The position numbers and the translations under genes were made by a program. The notes under the pieces are model-generated. The model had not been told where the DNA came from, did no database searches, and saw nothing but the letters and a program-made list of their open reading frames with translations. Below, piece by piece: positions 45,798 to 54,754 of a stretch of DNA of 64,000 nucleotides; positions within the stretch are counted from its first letter, which is position 1, and every line of letters starts with the position of its first letter. Source of the DNA: Salegentibacter sp. Hel_I_6 (GTDB lineage Bacteria > Bacteroidota > Bacteroidia > Flavobacteriales > Flavobacteriaceae); NCBI RefSeq assembly GCF_000745315.1, contig NZ_JQNQ01000001.1, positions 2,852,001-2,916,000 on the forward strand, in the 5' to 3' direction.

Positions 45798-46991
45798 ATG
45801 ATGACATCAGAAAATTCAGAATTAATTGCTTTAGCGAAAGAGGCAGCATTAAATGTGCTTCTTCATAATGCTGAAGGACCCTTTCAGCATCTGCCCAGAA
45901 CTGCTGGCTGGGGTTATCCCGAACCTTATACCAGGGATTTAATGTTTTCTATATTCGGAATAGCGGTTTCCGGTAATTCGGTGCTTTTAGCGAGCATCCG
46001 AAAAGTTTTGGAGACCTTAGCTGAAAATCAGTCAGAAAAAGGACATGTTCCCTCATTAGTTCACGATAGTGAAGATAGGGGAGCCAGTGATACGACACCA
46101 TTGTTTTTATTGGGTACCGGAATGTTTAGAAAAGTAGTGAATGAACCTGAATTTTTAAAAACCGCTGTAGAAAAATCTTTATTGTGGATGGAATATCAAA
46201 GCCCTACAGATCAATATCTAATTGCGCAGCAGCCCACCAGTGACTGGCGCGACGAACAGTGGGTTTTAGGTTATGGACTTTTTGTGAATACCGTGGTTTA
46301 TAGTTATTTGCAGTTAATGGGATTTCATAATCGGGCTAAAAAGATGCACGCTGAAATGGAAAATTTCACGATTATTAGAGACAGGCTCAAAAAACAAGTT
46401 CAGCAAGGTTTGTTAGTAAGGGATAAACCTTATTATGCGTTTTGGTCTTATAAAATTTATAATAGTGATAGGTTTGATCTGCTTGGAAATAGTCTTGCTA
46501 TACTTTCTGGTATTGCTTCTCCAAAAATAGCAGATTTTATTATTGAATGGATTGAAAAAGAGTGCACAGCAATGAAATCCAGCGGAGACCTAGCAGTAAA
46601 TTTACCTCCTAATTTTTATCCTTTTATAAAACCGGAAGATTCAGACTGGCACAAACGCTATGCAGATTATAATTTACCGGGAAATTATCATAACGGCGGA
46701 ATATGGCCATTTATTTGTGGGATTTACATAGCAGCCCTTGTGGGTGCAAAGCATTTTGACCTTGCCGAAATAAAACTCATTGAGCTTACCAAACTTATAA
46801 AACGCTCCAGAACCGCTGGTCTTGATTTTGGATTTAATGAATGGTTTAGATCACAAAATGGCGAACCCATGGGCCAGGACTGGCAAACCTGGAGTGCCGC
46901 GCTCTATCTTTATGCTGTAAAATGTGTAGAAGAAAAAAACACCCCGTTTTTTGATGAAATAAGAGAAGCCTCCTTCAGTCAGAACCGCTAA
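45798..46991 (+). CDS. GH100-like (alpha/alpha)6-barrel glycoside hydrolase
   Basis: 397 residues. AGWGYPEPYTRDLMFSIFG, ASDTTPLFLLG, PTSDWRDEQWV, NYHNGGIWPFICGIYIAALV and GQDWQTWSAALYLYAVKC resemble the conserved blocks of neutral/alkaline invertases (GH100) and related amylo-1,6-glucosidase-type barrels. Candidate catalytic acids are the Asp in YTRDL or SDWRDEQW and a Glu near the C-terminus. No signal peptide, so it acts in the cytoplasm. Substrate unknown; sucrose is only one possibility. It lies between two GT4 genes; a 412-base gap follows. Confidence 0.78.
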   Translation: MMTSENSELIALAKEAALNVLLHNAEGPFQHLPRTAGWGYPEPYTRDLMFSIFGIAVSGNSVLLASIRKVLETLAENQSEKGHVPSLVHDSEDRGASDTTPLFLLGTGMFRKVVNEPEFLKTAVEKSLLWMEYQSPTDQYLIAQQPTSDWRDEQWVLGYGLFVNTVVYSYLQLMGFHNRAKKMHAEMENFTIIRDRLKKQVQQGLLVRDKPYYAFWSYKIYNSDRFDLLGNSLAILSGIASPKIADFIIEWIEKECTAMKSSGDLAVNLPPNFYPFIKPEDSDWHKRYADYNLPGNYHNGGIWPFICGIYIAALVGAKHFDLAEIKLIELTKLIKRSRTAGLDFGFNEWFRSQNGEPMGQDWQTWSAALYLYAVKCVEEKNTPFFDEIREASFSQNR

Positions 46992-47403
46992 GCTTTGCTC
47001 TAAAATCACGTTAGATTTTTAGTTTTATTTGGTTAAACTTAATACCTATAATATGAGGGTTTTAGGTTTAATAATCTTATCTTTAAGACACCCTCCAACG
47101 CAATGCCCGAAATATTCTTTTGAAAGTTATTAAAGTCTCCAATCAAAAAGATAAAGAATGATTTCTGGTAAAAGCGCCCCAAAAAAATACTGAAGAAACA
47201 AGTCTTCCCGCTTGTAAAACGCGATGAAGTAGAATTTATTCATTAGCGGTTTAATTGTGATTTGGGATAAGGATAGGAAACTACCTCGGGGCAAGCCCAA
47301 GAGGCATTTCAAAAGAAAAATATTTTGATTCGAGGCATCCTGATGCTACGGGACGGAGCATTTAAATCTCGATTATCGAGTAAACTAGAAAAAATACTTC
47401 AAA
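46992..47403. other. Intergenic region carrying a dispersed repeat
   Basis: 412 bases between the GH100-like gene and the GT4-fusion gene. No convincing gene is seen: the short frames in it are A/T-rich and cross the repeat at 47278-47384. A promoter for the next gene may lie here. Confidence 0.5.
47278..47384 (+). repeat. Dispersed intergenic repeat with palindromic core, copy 1
   Basis: This element begins AAACTACCTCGGGGCAAGCC and ends GGAGCATTTAAATCTCGATT plus ATCGAGTAAA. The core CTCGATTATCGAG (47368-47380) is palindromic. Its reverse complement is present, with mismatches and a different central length, at 56785-56882. The two share both ends, an internal TTTGATT-CGAGG segment and the core. 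Confidence 0.75.
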
Positions 47404-49683
47404 ATGAAGATTGCTTATATAGGAACATATCCGCCGAGAGAATGCGGGATTGGGACTTTTACCCAAAACCTTGCGTTTGCCATGACCGCAAAAAACCATC
47501 AGGGTGAAAAAAATCATAAACGTATCATTATCGCCATGAACGATTATGATGAAACTTACACTTACCCACCCGAAGTTAAACTCACTATACGCCAGGAGCA
47601 ACAAGCCGATTATTTAAAAGCAGCTAATTTTATAAATTCTAATGGCGTAGATGTTTGTATTCTTGAACACGAATTTGGAATTTTTGGAGGATCTGGCGGA
47701 GTATATGTGTTACCGCTGCTGCATCACGTTAAAGTCCCAATTATAGTAACTTTACACACAATACTTGAAAATCCTACCTATATAGAAAAGGCAATTCTGA
47801 AGGAAATATGTAAGATGGCCGATAGTATCGTGGTAATGAACCAAATGGCTATTACTTTTCTCACTTCTATTTACGATGTTCCGGGTAAAAAGATAAATCT
47901 TATAGAACACGGTGTTCCTGATATTCATTTTGACAAAAAACAATCAAAGACCGAATTTAAACTCAAGAAGAAAAAAGTAATAATGACCTTCGGTTTTATT
48001 GGTAGAAATAAAGGAATTGAAAACGTTATAAAAGCTTTGCCTCAAATAATTAAAACCCATCCAGAAATTCTATATATGGTTTTGGGAAAAACCCACCCCA
48101 ATGTGGTGCGCCATTCCGGAGAAGAATACCGAAACTACCTACAACTGCTTATAAAAAATCTGAAACTTCAGGATCACGTTTTATTATTGAATGAGTTTAT
48201 TGATGAAACTGAATTATTTAAGTATTTAGCTGCCTGCGATATCTATATAACCCCATACATTAATGAAGCCCAAATCACCAGCGGTACGCTTACCTATGCT
48301 ATGGGCGCTGGCTGTGCGGTTGTTTCCACTCCTTACTGGCACGCGGCAGAATTATTACAGAATGGTAAAGGCCGCCTTTTTAATTTTAATGATCCAGACG
48401 ACCTTGCTTATACGCTTAAAGAATTATTAGATAATCCAGATAAACTTAAGGAAATTCAAAGCAAGGCTTTTAAATATGGCAAAGAGATTAAATGGCCCAA
48501 AATAGGGGAGAAGTATATAGATCTTGCTCAGGAAATTTTGAAATCCCCTAAAAAGGAAATTTTAAATGAAGAGGGAACTTTAATAGATCCTTTAATTTTG
48601 CCACCATTTTCACTGGCGCATATAAAAAGATTAACTGATGATACAGGAATTATCCAACACGCAAAATTTGGAATTCCTAATCTTAAAGAGGGTTATTGCC
48701 TGGATGATAACGCCAGGGCATTACTCATGTCTTTGATGGCTTTTAATCAAAAAAAAAATTCTTTAGCGCTGGAGTTAATGCCAGTTTACCTGAGTTATAT
48801 CCACTATATGCAAAATGAAGATGGGACATTTAGAAACTTTCTAAGCTTTAATCGAAATTTTTTAGACACAACTGGTTCCGAAGATTCCTTTGGAAGAACT
48901 ATTTGGGCCCTGGGATATTTAATTGGAAACGCTCCTAATGATGCCTATTATCAAAATGGAAAATTGGTGTTTTTTAACGCAGTACCAAATTTTGGGAAAT
49001 TAAAATCTATTCGAAGCATCGCTAATACGATCATTGGGATTTGTTACTATCTTAAAAGTAACCCGGCAGATGAAGAAATGATTACTCAGCTAAAAAACCT
49101 AAGTTCGAAACTAATTACGCATTATGAGCAAAATAATACTGAAGACTGGAAATGGTTTGAAAATTTACTTGCCTACGATAATGGAATTTTACCTTTAGCG
49201 CTACTTCACGCTACCCAAATTTTGAACGATGATTATATACAATCTGTGGCTCTGGAAGCGATGAATTTCCTTACCGAACAAAATTTTAACAACGGATATC
49301 TTTCAATTATAGGCAATAAGAAGTGGTATGTAAAGGACCAGGAAAGATCAATGTTCGCACAGCAACCGGTAGATGCTTTAGCTATGGTACTTATGTATTA
49401 TCAAGCTTTTTTACTGAAAAAAGATAAAGAATATCTAAATAAATTATTCCTTTCTTTTATGTGGTTTTTAGGCGAGAATGATTTGCGAATGAGCCTTTAT
49501 GACTTTGATACAAAAGGATGCTGTGACGGTATAGAAAATTATGGAGTAAATAGAAACCAGGGCGCAGAGAGTTCTTTGGCTTATTTAATCTCGCACCTTA
49601 CCGTGCTTAAAGCTTATGAAGAACTTTATCAAACCAAGGAATTTAAAGCTGCCAATCCTTCAAAAATAATGGTTAATTCCTGA
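47404..49683 (+). CDS. Fusion of a family 4 glycosyltransferase with a C-terminal alpha-helical barrel domain
   Basis: 759 residues. The first 385 or so form a GT4: MKIAYIGTYPPRECGIGTFT, CILEHEFGIFGGSGGVYVLP, MTFGFIGRNKGIENVIKALP, and a donor motif IYITPYINEAQITSGTLTYA. The second part (about 395-759) is an all-helical domain with CLDDNARALLMSLMAF, AYDNGILPLALLHATQIL and VNRNQGAESSLAYLISHL, resembling an alpha/alpha toroid seen in glycosidases and lyases. Such fusions occur beside GH130-type genes in Bacteroidetes. Its TGA overlaps the next ATG by one base, so the two proteins are likely produced together. Confidence 0.85.
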   Translation: MKIAYIGTYPPRECGIGTFTQNLAFAMTAKNHQGEKNHKRIIIAMNDYDETYTYPPEVKLTIRQEQQADYLKAANFINSNGVDVCILEHEFGIFGGSGGVYVLPLLHHVKVPIIVTLHTILENPTYIEKAILKEICKMADSIVVMNQMAITFLTSIYDVPGKKINLIEHGVPDIHFDKKQSKTEFKLKKKKVIMTFGFIGRNKGIENVIKALPQIIKTHPEILYMVLGKTHPNVVRHSGEEYRNYLQLLIKNLKLQDHVLLLNEFIDETELFKYLAACDIYITPYINEAQITSGTLTYAMGAGCAVVSTPYWHAAELLQNGKGRLFNFNDPDDLAYTLKELLDNPDKLKEIQSKAFKYGKEIKWPKIGEKYIDLAQEILKSPKKEILNEEGTLIDPLILPPFSLAHIKRLTDDTGIIQHAKFGIPNLKEGYCLDDNARALLMSLMAFNQKKNSLALELMPVYLSYIHYMQNEDGTFRNFLSFNRNFLDTTGSEDSFGRTIWALGYLIGNAPNDAYYQNGKLVFFNAVPNFGKLKSIRSIANTIIGICYYLKSNPADEEMITQLKNLSSKLITHYEQNNTEDWKWFENLLAYDNGILPLALLHATQILNDDYIQSVALEAMNFLTEQNFNNGYLSIIGNKKWYVKDQERSMFAQQPVDALAMVLMYYQAFLLKKDKEYLNKLFLSFMWFLGENDLRMSLYDFDTKGCCDGIENYGVNRNQGAESSLAYLISHLTVLKAYEELYQTKEFKAANPSKIMVNS

Positions 49684-50705
49684 TGAAGATTGCGATTTTA
49701 GCTCCAATAGCCTGGCGTACACCACCTGAAAAATATGGTCCCTGGGAACAGGTAGCTTCAAACATTACTGAAGGGTTAGTGGAAAAAGGTTATGATGTCA
49801 CACTTTTTGCCACAGCAAATTCCATTACCAAAGCAAAACTGGAATGGGCCTGCAAATTACCTTACGAAGAAGATAAGGAGAACGATCCAAAAGTGGTGGA
49901 ATGTTTACATATAAGTCATTTAATGGAGCAAGCCGGGCGATTCGATATTATTCACAACCATTTTGATTTTCTTCCTTTAAGTTATTCCGGGTTAATTAAA
50001 ACGCCAATTATTACTACAATTCACGGCTTTTCCTCACCCAAAATGATTCCGGTTTATAAGAAATATAATAATTCAACTTCCTACGTCTCTATTTCAGATT
50101 CAGATAGAAGCGATGAGCTGGATTACCTTGCTACTATTTATCACGGTTTGGATCCTAACAATTTTACTTTTAGAAAAGAAAAAGAGAACTATTTGCTTTA
50201 CTTCGGAAGAATTCATCCGCATAAGGGAGCTCACGCAGCCATTGAAATCGCGAAACGGGCTGGGTTTCGTTTAAAAATAGCCGGACTAATTCAGGATGAA
50301 GGATATTTTAATTCAAAAATAAAACCATTTATAGATAATAAGAATGTAGAATACCTGGGTAATGTGGGTCCTGAAACAAGAGATGAATTACTCGGCGGTG
50401 CAAAAGCATTATTACACCCAATATTTTTTGAAGAACCTTTTGGGCTAAGCGTACTGGAAGCAATGATGTGCGGTACACCGGTAATCGCGTTTAAAAGAGG
50501 GAGTATGCCGGAACTTATTACCGAAGGAATAAGTGGTTTTCTACCCATAAATATTTCAGAAGCGATCTTGGCGATAAAGACATTAGATAAAATTGATCCT
50601 AAAATCTGCAGAGACTATGCGGTGAAAAAATTTAGTCTGGAAACGATGATCAATAATTATATTGAAGCTTATAGAACCGTAATACAAAATAGGTCAATTA
50701 AATAA
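49683..50705 (+). CDS. Family 4 glycosyltransferase
   Basis: 340 residues. The start MKIAILAPIAWRTPPEKYGP is followed by the motif YGPWEQVASNITEGLVEKGY. IIHNHFDFLPL, LYFGRIHPHKGAHAAIEIAK and LHPIFFEEPFGLSVLEAMMC complete the GT-B pattern with E-x7-E. It forms a pair with the fusion protein. It converges with the GH130-like gene, only 7 bases apart. Confidence 0.92.
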   Translation: MKIAILAPIAWRTPPEKYGPWEQVASNITEGLVEKGYDVTLFATANSITKAKLEWACKLPYEEDKENDPKVVECLHISHLMEQAGRFDIIHNHFDFLPLSYSGLIKTPIITTIHGFSSPKMIPVYKKYNNSTSYVSISDSDRSDELDYLATIYHGLDPNNFTFRKEKENYLLYFGRIHPHKGAHAAIEIAKRAGFRLKIAGLIQDEGYFNSKIKPFIDNKNVEYLGNVGPETRDELLGGAKALLHPIFFEEPFGLSVLEAMMCGTPVIAFKRGSMPELITEGISGFLPINISEAILAIKTLDKIDPKICRDYAVKKFSLETMINNYIEAYRTVIQNRSIK

Positions 50706-50712
50706 TAAGAAT

Positions 50713-52176
50713 CTAATTTTCTTTAAGGGCGGTGAATAATTCGGCTAAATTCACCACTGCATAGGTTGAAGAGTAGTCTGATAGCGCGTAGGGTAAAATA
50801 AGGCTCTGGTTATGAATTAACGCACCGCAAGAATACACCACATTAGGAACATAACCTTCCCTTTCATGCTCAAGCGGCGTAATTAGAGGTTCTTTTAGTC
50901 TGCCAATTTCTTTGGTAGGATCTTCCAGGTCAAAAAGTGAAGCGCCAATACAATAACGTCGCATTGGGCCTACGCCATGAGTGATAATTAACCAACCTTC
51001 AGCCGTCCATAATGGAGAGCCACAGTTTCCAATTTGAGTAAATTCCCAGGGATATTTTGGTTTTTGAAGAAGTATTGGGTTTTTCCATAATGTTGTTCTA
51101 TCGGAAAACATGATATAGTTATTTACCCCATCAATTCTGGCCAGCATAGCATATTTTCCTTTTATTTTTGAAGGAAATAATGCTAGATTTTTATTTTGAG
51201 CCCCATCGCCGTGCAAGGGCATTACCCTGAAGGTATAAAAGTCATTGGTAGAAATAAGTTTAGGTAAAATCGTATGCCCATTGTAGGCGGTATAGGTAGC
51301 ATAAACCTTTATTTCTCCATCTTCATCCATAAATTTAACAAAACGAGCATCTTCTATTCCTCTGCTTTCAGATTCTGAAATAGGAAAAATTACACGTGCC
51401 GAGAGATCAGCATCATGTTTAAATTGAATGTCATAAAAAGAATCTACCAGCCAGGTCATTTCTTCCAGTGCCATTCTTCTTTCCGCGATCATACTAGTGT
51501 CTTCTAATATTCTACGTACTTCCTGTTTTAAGGCATAATATTCAAATCTATCGGGCAGCCTATTCATAATAGCGTCAGAGAATTTTGTAGGAATATCCAT
51601 TTCTGAAAGACGCTCTATAAACCGACTTTTATCATATAATTTTTTATGTGAGATCTCTGCTTTATCTATATGATTGCCAATTTTCAATAAATGCAGATCA
51701 TTGTTTTTATCAAGAATACCTCTTCTGAAAACTAACGAAGAAATATGCCCTTCTCCAGTTGCTCTAAAGGAAATAATCACTCTTTTTTCACCTTCTTCTA
51801 AATAGGTTTGATCAAAATCTTCTACGATGGAAGGGTTGAAAAATGCCGCCGATTCCAACGCAAACTCCATGGTACAGTAAGAACCAATTAGCAATTTTCT
51901 ATCTTCAGAAAGATCATTATAGTTCACCTGCATCCCCTCGATAATATGGCGAATATTGGAACAATGTTTAAAAAACACCTTAGAAATATTACGATGGCGC
52001 CTGGAGAATTCCCTTAGCGTTTGCTCTAAGGTTTGATTTACCTGGAAATCACTCATTGCCATTATCCTGGCGATAAGGTTTTGAGTTCTTTGATCACCAT
52101 TCATAAAAAAACGTACCACAACCCGGCTGCAATCAGGCATGAACTTAACATTTTTACGCTCTACAGGAACTCTCAT
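50713..52176 (-). CDS. GH130-like beta-glycoside phosphorylase/hydrolase
   Basis: 487 residues. The beta-propeller part (from about 170) has GIEDARFVKFMDEDGEIKVY, close to the EDPR motif of GH130 with Ala for Pro and the key acidic residues kept, plus QIGNCGSPLWTAEGWLIITH and CGALIHNQSLILPYALSDYS. The first 150 residues are helical. GH130 enzymes phosphorolyse or hydrolyse beta-mannosides; this protein belongs to a divergent group, so mannoside is a hypothesis. The absence of a signal peptide points to a cytoplasmic role. It is transcribed towards the GT4 cluster. Confidence 0.85.
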   Translation of the reverse strand: MRVPVERKNVKFMPDCSRVVVRFFMNGDQRTQNLIARIMAMSDFQVNQTLEQTLREFSRRHRNISKVFFKHCSNIRHIIEGMQVNYNDLSEDRKLLIGSYCTMEFALESAAFFNPSIVEDFDQTYLEEGEKRVIISFRATGEGHISSLVFRRGILDKNNDLHLLKIGNHIDKAEISHKKLYDKSRFIERLSEMDIPTKFSDAIMNRLPDRFEYYALKQEVRRILEDTSMIAERRMALEEMTWLVDSFYDIQFKHDADLSARVIFPISESESRGIEDARFVKFMDEDGEIKVYATYTAYNGHTILPKLISTNDFYTFRVMPLHGDGAQNKNLALFPSKIKGKYAMLARIDGVNNYIMFSDRTTLWKNPILLQKPKYPWEFTQIGNCGSPLWTAEGWLIITHGVGPMRRYCIGASLFDLEDPTKEIGRLKEPLITPLEHEREGYVPNVVYSCGALIHNQSLILPYALSDYSSTYAVVNLAELFTALKEN

Positions 52177-52393
52177 AATTTAAGTATAACTCCTTTAAAG
52201 ATAGCTTATAACCACTTAAGAATTGTAGTTTTATATTTTTATTTTTTGCAATAAAAATTGGAAATTATCAGTTGTAGATGAAAAAGATATTTAGAAATTC
52301 TTAGGAGAATAATCACTCTTCAATTAATAGTAGCCTATTAAATTCTGAAAAATAAACCTAAAAATCTATTCTTGCCGAAAACTTTTAGTTAAC

Positions 52394-52843
52394 CTATTCT
52401 CTTTGCCGCCCAGTAATCTCATCAATATTAATGCGGTATACTATGGGAGTAATGGAATTGGTAATTTTACTGGAAAAATCACGTATAAATCCTGGGCTTG
52501 ATTTTTCTTTAGCTTTGATCACTTTTTTCACTCCTTCAGAAAAAATACGAAGCATATATTTAGCATCGATTCCTGTTAATTCTTCAAACTTGCCATGTAA
52601 TAAAACAGATTTCCATTTTTCTAAATTAGTGATTTCATCTACCTGAAAGGAAACCAAGGGATTTTTGCGCATGGCATCAATCTTATTTCCCTGTCCCGAA
52701 TAACTCAAAATACTATGGTGATCGGTATCAAAACAATAAGTTATAGGAATAATTTCTACTCTTTCTTTAGAGATATATCCAAGTCTGCCAATATAATTTT
52801 CGGCAAGAAATTGAGTACTTTCGGTGGAGGTAATGGTTTTCAT
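52394..52843 (-). CDS. Pyridoxamine 5'-phosphate oxidase-like flavin-binding protein
   Basis: 149 residues. A split-barrel FMN-binding fold is suggested by MKTITSTESTQFLAENYIGRLGYISKERVEIIPITYCFDTDHHSIL (shown here in parts: ENYIGRLGYI, IIPITYCFD), GQGNKIDAMRKNPLVSFQVD and WKSVLLHGKFEELTG. Small stand-alone members bind FMN or haem and often serve in stress or redox reactions; the precise reaction is unknown. Single gene. Confidence 0.85.
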   Translation of the reverse strand: MKTITSTESTQFLAENYIGRLGYISKERVEIIPITYCFDTDHHSILSYSGQGNKIDAMRKNPLVSFQVDEITNLEKWKSVLLHGKFEELTGIDAKYMLRIFSEGVKKVIKAKEKSSPGFIRDFSSKITNSITPIVYRINIDEITGRQRE

Positions 52844-52972
52844 ATTAGCTAAACTTATAATGACCCTGTAAGTTAGCTCTCTATCTCTAAATAAAATATG
52901 ACAAGTAACATTACAAGCTAGATTTTAGGGAACTTAACTTGAAAGATAAAAGTTATAAAAACCGAATTCTTT

Positions 52973-54163
52973 TTAATTAGAAGTAGCGAGTACTCTTCTT
53001 CCTTTACTTTTGGAAGTCTTGGCTTTTACCTTTTTTCCATACCAAACCAGGAAACCGGTAACAGGAAGTGAACTACAAAGTAGGCTAATTAAGAAAGCAA
53101 GAATTTTACCCGGTAATCCCGCGATGGCACCAACGTGTATATCATAATTCATTCTTAGTATTTTATCGGCTACCCCGGCTTTTTCGTAAACACCGTAAAT
53201 AGTTTCAGAGGGAACTTCAGCAAGATCGTTTTGATCGTAAAATCTGTAATCTGAATCGTAGTAAATTCCGTCACTATTACTTACTTCTACGTAAATACTA
53301 TGCTTTTCATCGTAGGGATAGTGAATTTCATAATTTTTCGCATCAGGAAATTTTTCTTTAAGAAAAGGCATTAATTGCCTGATAGGTTCATTTCCATCCC
53401 CGGTGCTTTTAAAACTTCCAGCCGGGTTTTCTGGAACAGAAAATACTACTTCTTTTTCTCCGCCAATGGTTTTGTAAAATCCTCCGGCAAAACTTTCAAA
53501 AGTCATTATAAGTCCAGTGAAAATAAATATCACCGCGATAAAACTGGTGTAAAAACCTATAATTTGATGAAGATCATAATTTTTTCGTTTCCATTTAGTA
53601 CCTCGTTTCCATTGGAACCACGTTCGTTGCTTCCTGACTTTTTTGTTTTTTGGCCACCATAAAATAATGCCCGAAACTAACATTAGAAAGAATATAAATG
53701 TGCTCCATGCTACAATCTCACTACCTATTTCTGCAGGCAACCACAAATGCATATGCCCATCTAAAACAAAATGGAAAAATCCTGAAAGATGATCTTCTAT
53801 ATGTAAAATTTCGCCACTCCAGGGATGTACAAAAACCGATTTGTAAAACTCTGGTTTTTCTTCATAAAAGATTACTTCTATTGGGCTCGTGCCTCCCTGG
53901 TATAAAGTTCCATGAACATGTTTTCCGGGAAAAACATTTTGGGCTATATTTTTTACTTCCAGAGGATCTATCTCCGGATTATTTTGTGGGACAACTTCTG
54001 GAATATTAGATGTTAGGGCTTTAATTTCTTCCTGAAACGCCCACAGGCAACCGGTAATAGAAACAATAAATACAACTAAGCCCGTAGCCAGTCCTAAATA
54101 TAAATGTACAGTGCGTATATATTTCCTGAACTTCTTAGTTGGATTATTCTTTCCCATCGCCAC
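52973..54163 (-). CDS. PepSY-associated transmembrane protein (PiuB-like)
   Basis: 396 residues with four long hydrophobic segments (about 19-43, 150-172, 200-225 and 345-372). KKFRKYIRTVHLYLGLATGL is the usual start, LDGHMHLWLPAEIGSEIVAWS and FILLMLVSGIILWWPKNKK-like sequence are in the middle, and LRMNYDIHVGAIAGLPGKIL lies before the last helix. Conserved histidines in the helices could bind haem. Relatives act with siderophore uptake systems in reductive iron release. No TonB receptor gene is beside it here. Confidence 0.88.
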   Translation of the reverse strand: MAMGKNNPTKKFRKYIRTVHLYLGLATGLVVFIVSITGCLWAFQEEIKALTSNIPEVVPQNNPEIDPLEVKNIAQNVFPGKHVHGTLYQGGTSPIEVIFYEEKPEFYKSVFVHPWSGEILHIEDHLSGFFHFVLDGHMHLWLPAEIGSEIVAWSTFIFFLMLVSGIILWWPKNKKVRKQRTWFQWKRGTKWKRKNYDLHQIIGFYTSFIAVIFIFTGLIMTFESFAGGFYKTIGGEKEVVFSVPENPAGSFKSTGDGNEPIRQLMPFLKEKFPDAKNYEIHYPYDEKHSIYVEVSNSDGIYYDSDYRFYDQNDLAEVPSETIYGVYEKAGVADKILRMNYDIHVGAIAGLPGKILAFLISLLCSSLPVTGFLVWYGKKVKAKTSKSKGRRVLATSN

Positions 54164-54383
54164 TATTTAATTTCGGCAATGCGCCGAATACTTAATTTTG
54201 GTTAGACCTTGCAAATAATATAGAATAGGTCTAAATAAATATAGAGCGAAAATAAAATCTTCTACTTAAAAGCGCAAATATTATTTAGAATTTATTTAAA
54301 TAATATCTGGTTTATGGTTCTTTGGAAAATGAGTTTAAGATTTTAATTATTTTAAAATATTCGAATCAATGTATTAATCCAGA

Positions 54384-54557
54384 TTATTTTGTTTCTTTTA
54401 ATTTTTCCAGTTGTTTCATAACTTCTTCAGCTTCATAAGCTTTTTGATCACTAAGCTTTCGATTTGTGGTAGAGAGATCGAAACATTCTTTTTGTAGCTT
54501 TTGGTATTTCTCCTGTAACTTTTCTTTTTCTGTTTTCTTTTTAAACATTCCAAACAT
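54384..54557 (-). CDS. 57-residue coiled-coil protein (Lacal_2735-like)
   Basis: Too short for a default gene cut-off but convincing. It reads MFGMFKKKTEKEKLQEKYQK, then LQKECFDLSTTNRKLSDQKA and YEAEEVMKQLEKLKETK. It matches a small protein family conserved in Flavobacteriaceae that I recall as Lacal_2735. The N-terminal MFGxFKKK could be a membrane-surface anchor; the rest is a charged helix suited to a coiled coil. Function unknown. It lies 221 bases upstream of the PepSY gene start, on the same strand. Confidence 0.75.
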   Translation of the reverse strand: MFGMFKKKTEKEKLQEKYQKLQKECFDLSTTNRKLSDQKAYEAEEVMKQLEKLKETK

Positions 54558-54754
54558 CAATCTTCTTTTTTAATATTAATTGATAATTTTTTCTTTTTGA
54601 GAAAGGTAAATAATGTTTAACTTAAATACTAATAAGTTAAACATTATATTTGATGCTAATAATGAATACTATTAGGTAAATTACTGAAATTCAGTAATAT
54701 GTTGTGAGATAGTTATTTAATGGTATTTTTATAAAACTGTACTAATTACGATCC

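Noticed and set aside
47130..47507. Two short frames (47130-47312 minus, 47325-47507 plus) near the dispersed repeat
   Set aside because: They run across the repeat or into the start of the GT4-fusion gene and show no conserved pattern.
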